Below the pieces are notes generated by a model. The model did no database searches. It saw nothing but the letters and a program-made list of their open reading frames with translations, and had not been told where the DNA came from. A stretch of 19,020 nt of DNA from Baffinella frigidus (taxonomy: Eukaryota > Cryptophyceae > Cryptomonadales > Baffinellaceae): assembly GCA_026770585.1 (NCBI GenBank), contig MU647816.1, forward strand, positions 1-19,020. Direction: 5' to 3'. The translations under genes and the position numbers were made by a program. Of this stretch, positions 7,995 through 15,805 are shown one piece after another (position 1 is the stretch's first letter; each line of letters starts with the position of its first letter).

Positions 7995-8217
7995 TTATTC
8001 ATCATCACTGTCTTCATCACAATTGGGGTCATAGTCTGGGTCGTCACTATCATCATCGTCACTTTCTTCTTCTTCATCATCACTGTCTTCCTCTTTTTCA
8101 CAGATTTCGTCTTTATCCAATCTTTCGCGGATGTATTCCTCAACAGTAATATATGCTAAAGTCCCATAGTGTTTAATTTCATTCTTAGAATCGATTGGAA
8201 AATCTCCAAATAGCAGA
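7995..8217 (-). pseudogene. Acidic-tailed protein, 5' end cut off at the composition boundary
   Basis: The frame runs from the boundary near 8215 to a stop at 7995. It begins mid-protein with L-L-F-G-D-F-P-I-D and continues with Y-I-T-V-E-E-Y-I-R-E-R-L. It ends in a low-complexity Asp/Glu/Ser tail of about 35 residues. The apparent GTG start at 8225 lies in the GC-richer sequence on the other side of the junction, so the true N-terminus is missing. Acidic tails like this are common in viral and nuclear proteins and do not indicate a function. Confidence 0.5.
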
Positions 8218-8225
8218 GTCACCAA
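8210..8225. other. Composition junction between viral-like block and retroelement
   Basis: Left of this point the sequence is AT-rich, with a minus-strand frame running through it. Right of it a plus-strand GC-balanced frame begins without a start codon. Both genes are cut at the same place. No LTR end or target duplication is visible, and the AT-rich sequence does not resume to the right. Confidence 0.6.
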
Positions 8226-8472
8226 CTACATCGAGGGAGCGGTCAGAGACCTCCAAGCAAAACTCTTTGCACAGGAATCCACCATCAAGGACCTCTACGC
8301 TGCATTGGACTCTCGCCAACAACTGCATGCCCTCAAAGAGCAAGTTGAAACCAACGGTTCTACAACCTGTTTCCACAGCAAGAAGCGCGCACTGCCAGAG
8401 GAAACCGATCAGGGTCCAGACTCTGCAAAGAAGCAGGCGTGCTCTCCGAGCTCTCTTAGCTCACAAGCCTAG
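8215..8472 (+). pseudogene. 5'-truncated coiled-coil / NLS ORF fragment
   Basis: An 85-codon frame with no start, opening at the junction and ending in TAG at 8470-8472. It encodes a heptad-like amphipathic stretch (V-R-D-L-Q-A-K-L-F, I-K-D-L-Y-A-A-L, L-H-A-L-K-E-Q-V). Basic clusters follow, S-K-K-R-A-L-P and S-A-K-K-Q-A, which look like nuclear localisation signals, then a Ser-rich end. It shares reading phase and style with the coiled-coil Gag-like frames further on (9187-9717). It is therefore probably the N-terminal region of the same retrotransposon. The alternative is the 3' end of an unrelated host gene, since an AATAAA follows 60 bp later. Confidence 0.5.
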
Positions 8473-8531
8473 GACAGAAGACAGCCAAAGAAGGGCTGCT
8501 AAGAAAAGACGGACGTGAGGGAGTTTATCTG

Positions 8532-8537
8532 AATAAA
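8532..8537 (+). promoter_or_regulatory. AATAAA poly(A) signal candidate
   Basis: AATAAA lies 60 bp after the TAG at 8470-8472, at a suitable distance for 3' end formation of that frame. Such hexamers are frequent by chance, so support is modest. Confidence 0.3.
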
Positions 8538-8635
8538 GCTAATCAAATCTCAGACCGTTTCTCAAGCTCACGGCTGCGGGCCAGAACGTCACCCTCGACC
8601 AAAAAGGTTGACAGGTCACCAACAAATCCTGAGAC

Positions 8636-8990
8636 GCAAGATCTTGGAAGAAATCCCTAAGACATAAGATCTCGGAAGCCTGAGAACAAATCTCAGAAGA
8701 AAACCCAAAGTCAAAAGATTTCGGAAGCCTGAACCAGAATTTCAGAGGAATTCCCGAGACAAGATCTCAGGGGAAAGCCCGAAGATAGAAGATCTCGGAA
8801 GCCTGAGGTAGAATCTCAGAGGAAACCCCGAAATGGAGATCTCGGGGCAAAGCCTCAGGCGAGATCTCGGAGGAAAGTCCAAGACAGAAGATCTCGGAAA
8901 TCCAGAGACAAACGTCTATCTTAGAAGAAAGTTCAAGACCAAAAGACTCTGCTCAGGCCTGGGCAAACAGTCTTAAGAGAAAAGTCTGGG
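8636..8990 (+). repeat. Degenerate purine-rich minisatellite in the retroelement leader
   Basis: Repeated units of roughly 45-50 bp follow the scheme AGATCTCGGAAGCCTGAG, then AATCTCAGAGGAAA and CCCGAGACA. At least seven ATCTCGG or ATCTCAG words occur in order (for example 8669, 8718, 8765, 8791, 8838, 8863 and 8900). Each unit seems to be made of two related half-units of about 25 bp. The strand is strikingly poor in T. The stretch 8473-9165 holds no convincing gene. Confidence 0.65.
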
Positions 8991-9144
8991 AGTAATTAAC
9001 CCGGAGAAAGACTCAGGACGGCCAAGGACATCCCGGAAAGGAAACCCTAAGCCTCAGAGTGGTCCTCAGAAAAGAGGCACCAGATCAGATAAGCCCACAA
9101 AAAGCACTGATGAAGGAACTCCGAGCACATAAAGCTGAAGATCA

Positions 9145-9480
9145 CAAAGCAGAAGTCAGGCTCAAAGCTTGGCTGCACAGACTTTCAGCGACAACAACCT
9201 TCTGAGAAAGCTAGTCCGAAGAGAAATCGACCTCTTGAATCTGTACAGAAGCGAAAACAAAGGTAGCTGAGGTAACAAAACTCAAGCAGTGCGCTTCACT
9301 CTTCTGGCACTCAGAGACAACAAACTACTAAGAACACAGATCCAAAAAGAAAGAGAGCTCACAAATCTCTACAGAGTCGGAAACAGGGTACTCATCCAGG
9401 AAATCTCAGATCTAAAGAAAGTCCGAGATCTTGAGCTAAACCAACACGGGAACCAGAAGTCCTCAAAAGGTTCACTCTAG
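9145..9480 (+). pseudogene. Coiled-coil N-terminal Gag-like segment with internal duplication
   Basis: In one frame the sequence encodes two related blocks. The first (from 9187) reads S-D-N-N-L-L-R-K and then L-L-N-L-Y-R-S-E-N. The second (from 9313) reads R-D-N-K-L-L-R-T and then L-T-N-L-Y-R-V-G-N. They lie 126 bp (42 codons) apart. A TGA lies between them near 9268, and a TAG at 9478-9480 ends the piece directly before an ATG at 9481 in the same frame. The repeated Leu/Asn heptads suggest a coiled coil for multimerisation, as expected for a Gag N-terminus. Confidence 0.45.
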
Positions 9481-10276
9481 ATGGGGGATAACGATTCCGA
9501 GAATGGAAGCCTAGCGTCGGAAGGAAGCAGAAGGGCCCAAGCATCCAAAACAGTAAGAAGCAAGTTCCTAAGTCAGCTGGAAAAGATTCCACACGAAGTC
9601 GAAGAAACGGAACACCTTCTCCTACGGGAGGACTTGTTCGCGAAGCTCTCAGCAGACGGATTCGATCACTTGACAGCAATGTCCGAAGAACTACAAGAAC
9701 TGCACGGGCGCCTTTAACCCATAGAAGACGAGAACCATTTCTACGCTCTAGCCATAGAATGTGGCTGGGAAAGAGACGATGACGAGGACAGGGCTCGTGC
9801 CACTTTGCTCCAACAGAACAGAGTAATATCAGCAGTCTTAACCTCGAAACTCGGAAGATGGAGACAGCTCGCCCTTACCTATCCTAAGGAACAGGTAGGA
9901 CGCTCAGTTTTTCTCCTACGCGCGCTGATGAACAAGTTAGCGCCACCCGCGGTCACAGGCCTCACAACAGGACTACTGTGGTCAGGACTCGATAACCTGC
10001 TGACCTTCGACATGGCACCAAGCCGATTAAACTTTGATGCCTGAATGGGTAAGGTTGTCTTCCACCTCGCATCCATGCGGGACAACAAGCAAGAACCTTC
10101 GAATGCACAACTGGTGGGAAGGGTTCTGGCACAACTCCAAAAATTCACAGCAGATCGGTGGGCATCGAGAGCCGAAGCCTCACAAGCTACCATGCTACTT
10201 GACGAGAACAAAAACCTGGGACAGCCTCAAGGCCAAAATGTTGGACTTTTATCGGGAAGATTAACGCTTCAGGAAA
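9481..10276 (+). pseudogene. Ty1/copia Gag-like region, interrupted
   Basis: The same frame continues from the ATG at 9481 with acidic/Ser-rich text, then a helical region (C-G-W-E-R-D-D-D-E-D-R-A, W-R-Q-L-A-L-T-Y, A-L-M-N-K-L-A-P-P-A). It is interrupted by TAA at 9715-9717 and TGA at 10042-10044, after each of which coding character continues unchanged. The zinc knuckle begins about 130 bp further on, in another frame, the change lying near the nine-A run around 10280. Position before the knuckle, length and helical content fit the capsid part of Gag. No conserved Gag motif is strong enough to prove it alone. Confidence 0.55.
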
Positions 10277-11989
10277 ATGACAAAAAAAAATGCAGGATTG
10301 TACATGGGCCAACAAGAACGCGCAACAGGTGCAAAAACTGGGGGGCGTGAAAAGCCTACGTACAAGCCAGGACCAGCAAAAACCCAGGCCCAGGGACAGA
10401 AAGATTGTACCTACTGTGGAAAACCGAACCATAAAGCCTCGGAATGTCGAAAGAAACAATACGATGAGGCAAACTCAGGCCCCAAAAAGACCTACGCCCC
10501 TGCCAAGGGTGATAAAGGCAAGGGCGACTTCCGTCAGAACGGAACAGAAAATGTTGCGCTCGTGACGACTACGACGATAGTAGATGCTTCACAGAAACAA
10601 CATTCAGAAGTGATGATAAAGACTTATCACAGCATCTCTCCTCAAAGGGAAAACAGCCAAACAGCTGGGATTACCATACAGGAGAACGCGGGGGGGCTAA
10701 CGAGTCTGACGCCAGACACAGTAATGGAAATTTCTCCTCCGGACCTCCCGACTTCAGACGCCCTCCACATATTGGTGCAAAGGAGCACTGAAGAACTCGA
10801 GAGGCAAAGACAGGAAAGGGTCGTGAAGCAAGAAGAAACTTCAAAAGAGGTGCCTTACAACTTCCTCACGAACAATCCCCATACCTATCAAGAGGCAAAA
10901 CACGGTACAATTCCAAAATTCGCCAAAACACTGCTCGACCAGAAAGTAGGCGGAATCACGATTACCGCAGTATTACACCACAAGAAAGCCCAAGAAGGCT
11001 CAGACTGGGTGCCTCCGCCCGAGGACGCCACGAGCAACTCAGAAGGGGAGGATAAACCTCAAGAGCTCTTATCCGAGAATTCGGACAGCGAAGATTCTCA
11101 AGAAGAACCCTCAGAAGACCCCAGCGACGACGACGATGCCAAGTGCTCTGACAACAATCAGTGCCACAACAGCAGAGTTCGTCGTCCAGGAAGATCTCCT
11201 CCGCATTCGGGGGGGGAAGTGCCCACACAAGGCAAAACCGCCGTACAGCTCACAGGCAAGCAACCTGAAAAGAACACAGCCGCAGCGTTCTCTCTCAAGA
11301 AGCGCAAAGCAGCGGAACCCGCTCCAGAAGCTCCAAGGTACAGCACCGGGAACAGGACGCAGACGGCCATTGCAGCAGGCAAATCAAACGCGGAAGAGAA
11401 GTCCAGACTAAGCTTTGAAGACCCACAGAAGAAAGACGACTTTGAAAAAGTACAAGTCAAATCTCAGAAGATGCTTCTCACCGGACAAAACAGCTTCGGC
11501 ATGCCCAAAGTCGAAGCACAGAAACACCCAGAAAAGATCCCGGCTGGCCCACGAACAATCACAGAGGCCTGCAGAAGAGCAGATGCCCAAAAAAGGATCG
11601 AGGCAGCAAACGTCGAATGGGAGAACCTGGTCTCTTCCTCCTTGGTCTTCAAGAAAGAAGATCAAGACGAAAGTCTGGGAAAATACCAGGTTCGTCGCTG
11701 GACAAGAGGAGACCAACAGAAGGAAGAAGAAGAAGGCGAAACCAGATTCAGCCAAGGCACACGCCTCAATCTAATCAGACTCTTTCTCTCCGATGCAGTA
11801 GCACAGAAGCTCTACATCACAACAGCTAAAAACAAAGGAACCTACCTCTTTGCGTCCATCGTGAAGAAGGCAGTACAATTCAGATCGCCAAAGGTACACA
11901 GGCTTCCTACAAGAGCTGGGATTTCTCCAGGCAGGAGGGAAAGACACAGTCTTGCAAATCAACTCCAACATCAAGCACACGCTTTGTGA
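10277..11989 (+). pseudogene. Fused Gag zinc knuckle - linker - copia reverse transcriptase N-terminal part
   Basis: A 570-codon open frame. CTYCGKPNHKASEC (residues 44-57, 10406-10447) is a perfect retroviral-type C-x2-C-x4-H-x4-C knuckle. Residues about 240-290 form the acidic Ser/Asp/Glu linker that usually follows integrase. From about 11543 the text ITEACRRADAQKRIEAA and then Y-Q-V-R-R-W-T-R-G-D-Q-Q-K and L-N-L-I-R-L-F-L matches the start of copia reverse transcriptase. No protease D-S/T-G and no integrase H-H-C-C or D-D-E signature is seen. Only about 500 bp separate knuckle and linker, so most of that portion appears deleted. The last 40 codons are out of frame with the RT that follows. 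The long frame of a non-autonomous deletion derivative is unusual. Confidence 0.7.
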
Positions 11990-12584
11990 AATCAAGGGCG
12001 CGTTCAAACAAACTCTAGAAGTCTACGTGGACAACTCAGCTTGCACGGTCCTCATCGTCAGGCTGAAAGCAAAATCCGAGATCACCCATGAAGAAGACGC
12101 AAAGTTATCTTTGGGGACTCTGATCACCTACGATAGCCAGGAGGGAATTGTCACGCTCACACAAGAACAGTTCATCAATAAGACACGTATGAACTTCAGC
12201 ATGGCAAATGCAACGCCAAGAAGCACTCCTTTGGACTCAAAGCAAGTCCTATCCAAGGAACAGTGCCGCCCAGAGGGAAAAACGGACCGGAAGACTGTCA
12301 AGTCTTACCAAATTGGTTCCCTCATGAGGTTCACAAGTGTGTACCGTCATGACCTAGCCTACGCGACGACCAACCTCGCGCACTACGCCAGTAATTCAGG
12401 ACAGGTGCATATGCAGGCGACTCTGCGCGTCCTCCGTTACCTCAACGGAACCAGGAACCTTGGCCTCTACTATAGAGAAGACCATGGAAACGCGCCGACC
12501 AAGATGCTACAATCAGACCCAAAAGAAAAGGTCTGCTTCTTCCCACGCCAGTGGGAAAAGACAACAAGGGATGCCTTCATCTAA
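11930..12584 (+). pseudogene. Copia reverse transcriptase, central and C-terminal part
   Basis: In a new frame, LEVYVDN (YVDN at 12024-12035) occupies the catalytic YVDD position with Asn for the second Asp. It is followed by LGTLITYDSQEGIVTLTQEQFI, the conserved L-G-x-x-I...G-I-x-L-T-Q-x-x-Y-I stretch. Then come S-Y-Q-I-G-S-L-M-R-F and L-R-V-L-R-Y-L-N-G-T, the standard copia thumb-connection motifs. The distance from the beta-strand A-F-L-like segment (near 11850) to YVDN is about 25 codons shorter than usual, and the L-Y-G-L-K-Q-x-P motif is missing, so part of the palm is deleted. The frame stops at 12584. Confidence 0.75.
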
Positions 12585-12727
12585 ACAGTTGAGAACCGTC
12601 ACGCATAAAGAACAAGATTTGCGAAATCAAGAAATGCCCAACTCTTGAGATGCTTGCAGATTTTATGACGAAGCCTCGACCGAAAGACCTCTTTCAGCTT
12701 CACAGGAATTCAATCATGGGGATGTGA
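12585..12727 (+). pseudogene. Copia polyprotein C-terminus (end of RNase H)
   Basis: Another frame shift leads to H-K-x-x-N-K-I-C-E-I-K and ALEMLADFMTKP-like text (ADFMTKP at 12656-12676), ending N-S-I-M-G-M and TGA at 12725-12727. This is the standard A-D-x-x-T-K-P...L-G-M end of copia polyproteins. The RNase H body (D-x-D-W-A, S-x-E-A-E-Y) is missing, a deletion of several hundred bp. Confidence 0.75.
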
Positions 12728-13310
12728 TCACAGCATCTCATGGATTATCCAAGCAAAGCAACACACGAACGAGGATGAACTTCCGCCATGATTCTCTACG
12801 GAGGAAAGATTCTCTCCGGACGGAAAATTCTCTCCGGACGGGAAGTTTTCTCCGGGCATAAAGCTATCAAAGCTTCAGAAGGCCTTGAGCCAGAACAACA
12901 TAACACCTTCGAATCAAAAGAATCAAAAACAGATTCGTAGGAACAAGAGTGAGGAGGGTGACGCGACAGCAAGTGTGTCGAGTACACTCTCGTCCCAACG
13001 AAATGACACGAAGCAACGTGGTTCCGAGAAAGGTCAAAAGACGTGGAAACGAGAACATCACGTGACATCCTTGAGAAGTTTACCAAACAGAAGGAAGCAC
13101 GATCACGTGACTCCCTTAAGAACTTTACTACACAAGTCTTCCTATTTCTCCCTCAAATCCAAAAGAGCCGTTTAAAAGACGTCGAAGGGCGTCTTGGATG
13201 GAAAGGGCAACGGATCTCGGCCTCTCGGCAGAGTGCTGGGGAAATCAGGACACCCTCCGGAAGCTACAGCGAAGCTCTCGGACCTAGGCGCATCAGCTCC
13301 GGCGAGCGCG
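12724..13310 (+). mobile_element. Probable start of the 3' LTR of the copia element
   Basis: Directly after a short purine run (ATGGGGA) overlapping the last codons, the sequence begins TGTGATCACA, a palindrome starting with TG as LTR ends do. No second copy of this start is seen upstream of 8215-9165, so the 5' LTR is absent and the LTR right end cannot be fixed. The ORFs in this stretch (12885-13315) have no coding character or recognised motif. Confidence 0.45.
12802..12859. repeat. Three 18-19 bp tandem repeats
   Basis: GGAAAGATTCTCTCCGGAC is followed by GGAAAATTCTCTCCGGAC and GGGAAGTTTTCTCCGGGC. The repeats sit 80 bp into the presumed LTR and may be enhancer-like. Confidence 0.65.
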
Positions 13311-14649
13311 CGTAAATCCGGGAGCAACGCCCTCCAAAGAGAAGATCCTCACGAGATTCTCGAGAAATGACAAGCTACAGACAAGAAGCTGGGCTGCCTT
13401 CGCGGAGGAACGCTGCTCCAGTAGAGTGCTTTAGAAGCACAGTGAGGCAGTCTTCGTAGACATAGAGGAGCGCGCTCGCTGCTCGCGAAATAGCGCGGGT
13501 GGTGAACGAATCATGCTCTCAGTGAGCAAAAAGCGCTCAGGGCTCATGAGTTGACTAAACACGGCTAAAGGACGCCGTTAGGCCAAGTTGACTAAACGCG
13601 GCTGAAGGACACCGCTAGGGGAGTTGACTAAACACCGCTAGGGCAATAGAGGCCGCAACGGGGGAACAAAGGAGAGCAGAGCAGAGCAGGGGAGCCTCCA
13701 CCCTGGTTCAAGGGGCGAGAAGGAAAGGAGAAAAAGCCTCTTGCCATGCAGACAGGGAGAGAGGAAGGCTCTGCTCACCCGCAGGCGTAGGGCGCTGTAA
13801 CGCGTGCGCGGAGACGGAAGGGCCGAGGCAAGGACGCCGAAGGAGAGGAGAAGAGAGAACAAGGAACGTGTCAGAGGAAAAGATCTCGTGAAGATTCTTC
13901 TCCGAGACGGCCCCCTTCCATTTATTCAGTCAACTTTTCCTAAGTTGATTTCCTCTAAATTTAACGTCCCCTTTGAAAGTCTCCTTAAGTTGACTTTCTT
14001 AAGTATCCTTTCGAGCCTCACAACCTGTACCTTATTAGCTCGTCCCTCACCCTCGCTCAATATGACAGAGAGAAACGAGCCATTCATCTAGGCACTGAGA
14101 CTCTTATCGAAGGTTTGACGCAGCTCGCCGTTCCCTGGTGATTTTGTTTTCTCGGAAAGCTGTAACAGCAATTTCCTAGAAACGGAGGTCAAGTTGAATG
14201 GTGGTTCCGTCGAGGATTGATTCAAGATAGGTCTCCTATCTAAGGACGTGATTTCAAGGGTTGTTGAAGACTTGCCTGAGTCCTGCTTTTGAGCGATGTA
14301 CGCATTTTCGTCGGTTTCAAGCAAGGAGATTTCAACAAAGGAGATTCTAAGCTAAGGCCTCTTATTGGCGTAGAAGTGAAGAAGAGACCGCTCCCGGAGG
14401 TGGTTATGTACGAGAGATGTGGAAGGAGGAATCGAGTTTTTCATCGAGCATCTAGGCACGGTGTGGTGGTTTCGCGTGCAGAAGTCAGGAGGCTCTTTTG
14501 TTTGAGATCGCAGATTCCTTTTGTTAAGGATTCCGTGAGGTTACTTCCCGTTCTCCAAGTTCTGAGGGAACAAGGTTCACGGGGAAAGGTTTTCTCCACT
14601 CTTCCTCTGGCGAGGTTGAGGATGCTGCCTTTCTAAAAGAACAGCAGTG
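13311..14649. other. Gene-free repeat-bearing stretch
   Basis: No ORF here shows coding character. It holds a hairpin GTGCTT-tag-AAGCAC near 13428, the 36-bp repeats, a purine-rich (AGAGC)n patch near 13670, and an AT-richer segment (13920-14040) with several TTGAC or GTCAA words. It may be the rest of the LTR or nested older repeats. Confidence 0.4.
13550..13646. repeat. Tandem repeat of about 36 bp, two and a half copies
   Basis: Units start with GTTGACTAAAC at 13550, 13587 and 13623 and end with CCG-TTAGG or CCG-CTAGG. Each full unit contains a short stem (CGGC with GCCG, or CGG with CCG). The third lacks the middle. Confidence 0.75.
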
Positions 14650-15037
14650 GAGGTCACCGCAGTCACTGAAGAAGAACTCTGGTCAAGTTCTACTTCTCGA
14701 CGATCCTACGAGGTGCGTCCCTCGCAGAGTTAAAGAATGGCGAGTGCGATGGTGATTTGGTGGAGTTCTTGTTGACGCGTCCCTTGCCGAGTTCATGCGG
14801 AGCGGTTCATGTTGAACTCCCGTCAACACGTCCCTCGCAGATCTTGTGAAGGGTCACGTCCCGTGGCTGGAGGATCGCGTCGCATGGCGTTCTTGTGCTT
14901 CTTCAACGCAAGTTGGTAGCTCTCCCTGCCCCCCCGAGTCCTCGAGACCAGACAGGGGGAAGAGGAGTCACAGTTTAGGAGAGCTGGAAATAGCGAACGG
15001 AGGTGATGTCGAGGTGACGTTGGAGATCGAGCAGCCC
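14650..15037. repeat. Dispersed CGTCCCTCGCAGAG words and spacer before the GC-rich genes
   Basis: Related words, GCGTCCCTCGCAGAG (14715), GCGTCCCTTGCCGAG (14777) and ACGTCCCTCGCAGA (14828), sit 51-62 bp apart. The rest of the stretch shows nothing convincing; overlapping ORFs here look like shadows of the minus-strand gene. Confidence 0.4.
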
Positions 15038-15805
15038 TCACGGCTTGCAGGAGCAGTTGTACGACGAGTTGCGGCACTTGTCGCAGCGCTTGTATTGGAG
15101 GTGCTTGTTCTTGTTGGCCTTGTTGGCCTGGTACTCCGCGCACTGAGCGGTGTGCTGCTTCCAGTCGGTGCCCTCCTCTTCGGGCTGGCCACAGTGCAGG
15201 TAGAGGCCCCGAGGGTTCTTGCGAGGGCTGGTGGTGTGGCGCGCGTTGTCGTGGTGGCGCGCGGTGCTGCGATCGTTCTGGTTCCGTTCCATCCATTCCG
15301 CGGGGCGAGAGCGCTTGCCGAGTTGGTTGTCGACGCGCGGTGTCGATGGGTGAGCGACGGGTGCAGACTGCGGTGCCGGCGTGACGATGTAGTGTTGCCG
15401 TCCTTGGAAGACTCGCGCCAGCTGAAGGCGGTTGCGGATGACGAGAATCCCGATGGACCTCTGGAGACAGGAGGCATCGACGGGGGTAGCGTAGCAAGAT
15501 CGAGTCTGGACAATGATGTCGACGGCGTCGCCGCCGTCGGCGACTGAGGACTTGTCCTGGTTCGTCAGAACTGCATTCATCACAGCACGCAGGAGATCTT
15601 TGTCTTCGTAGACAAAACCGCGGGGGTCCTGGCCCTCCGGGTGAGCAGCGGTGTTGAGGATGTGGTTGGTGTGAGCCAGGAGAGGGGACAACCGACGATC
15701 AACGGGGATGCGTTTCTGGCAATGATCACACCAGCGTGTGGATGGATCCTCGTCGGTGCCAGTGCCTTCAACTGGTCCGAGGGCGGCGCAGGAGATGGCA
15801 ATCAC
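15038..15805 (-). CDS. Cys/His-rich (zinc-binding) protein of unknown family
   Basis: A 255-codon frame with strongly C-rich third positions, so very likely coding. It has C-x2-C-x15-H-x2-H near its N-terminus (C26, C29, H45, H48, W-C-D-H-C-Q), a central S/T/P- and basic-rich stretch, C205-x12-H218-x3-C222, and a C-terminal C241-x2-C244 with C251 and C253. Several zinc sites seem likely, giving a DNA-, RNA- or protein-binding role. The listed start is GTG at 15805. The frame is open upstream to about 15860 with no ATG anywhere before residue 70, so the true start may be in another exon or frame. It lies head-to-head with, and overlaps, the plus-strand gene beginning near 15722. No homologue is recognised. 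Confidence 0.6.
   Translation of the reverse strand: MIAISCAALGPVEGTGTDEDPSTRWCDHCQKRIPVDRRLSPLLAHTNHILNTAAHPEGQDPRGFVYEDKDLLRAVMNAVLTNQDKSSVADGGDAVDIIVQTRSCYATPVDASCLQRSIGILVIRNRLQLARVFQGRQHYIVTPAPQSAPVAHPSTPRVDNQLGKRSRPAEWMERNQNDRSTARHHDNARHTTSPRKNPRGLYLHCGQPEEEGTDWKQHTAQCAEYQANKANKNKHLQYKRCDKCRNSSYNCSCKP

Noticed and set aside
8636-8990. CRISPR array
   Set aside because: Units are degenerate, adjacent and without unique spacers; the context is eukaryotic.
8473-9165. Coding frame through the minisatellite
   Set aside because: One frame has few stops, but the text is repetitive and stops do occur; T-poor DNA lacks stops by chance.
8215-12727. Complete, active copia element
   Set aside because: No 5' LTR, no recognisable protease or integrase, deletions in RT and RNase H, and several stops and frameshifts.
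13638-14636. ORFs of 74-115 codons around the repeats
   Set aside because: Composition is that of repeat DNA; no motif, start context or consistent codon use.
14823-15547. Several long overlapping ORFs on both strands (233, 224 and 181 codons)
   Set aside because: They are shadows of the GC-rich minus-strand gene: low-complexity Arg/Thr/Ser or Val/Leu/Ala text in other frames, with no motif.
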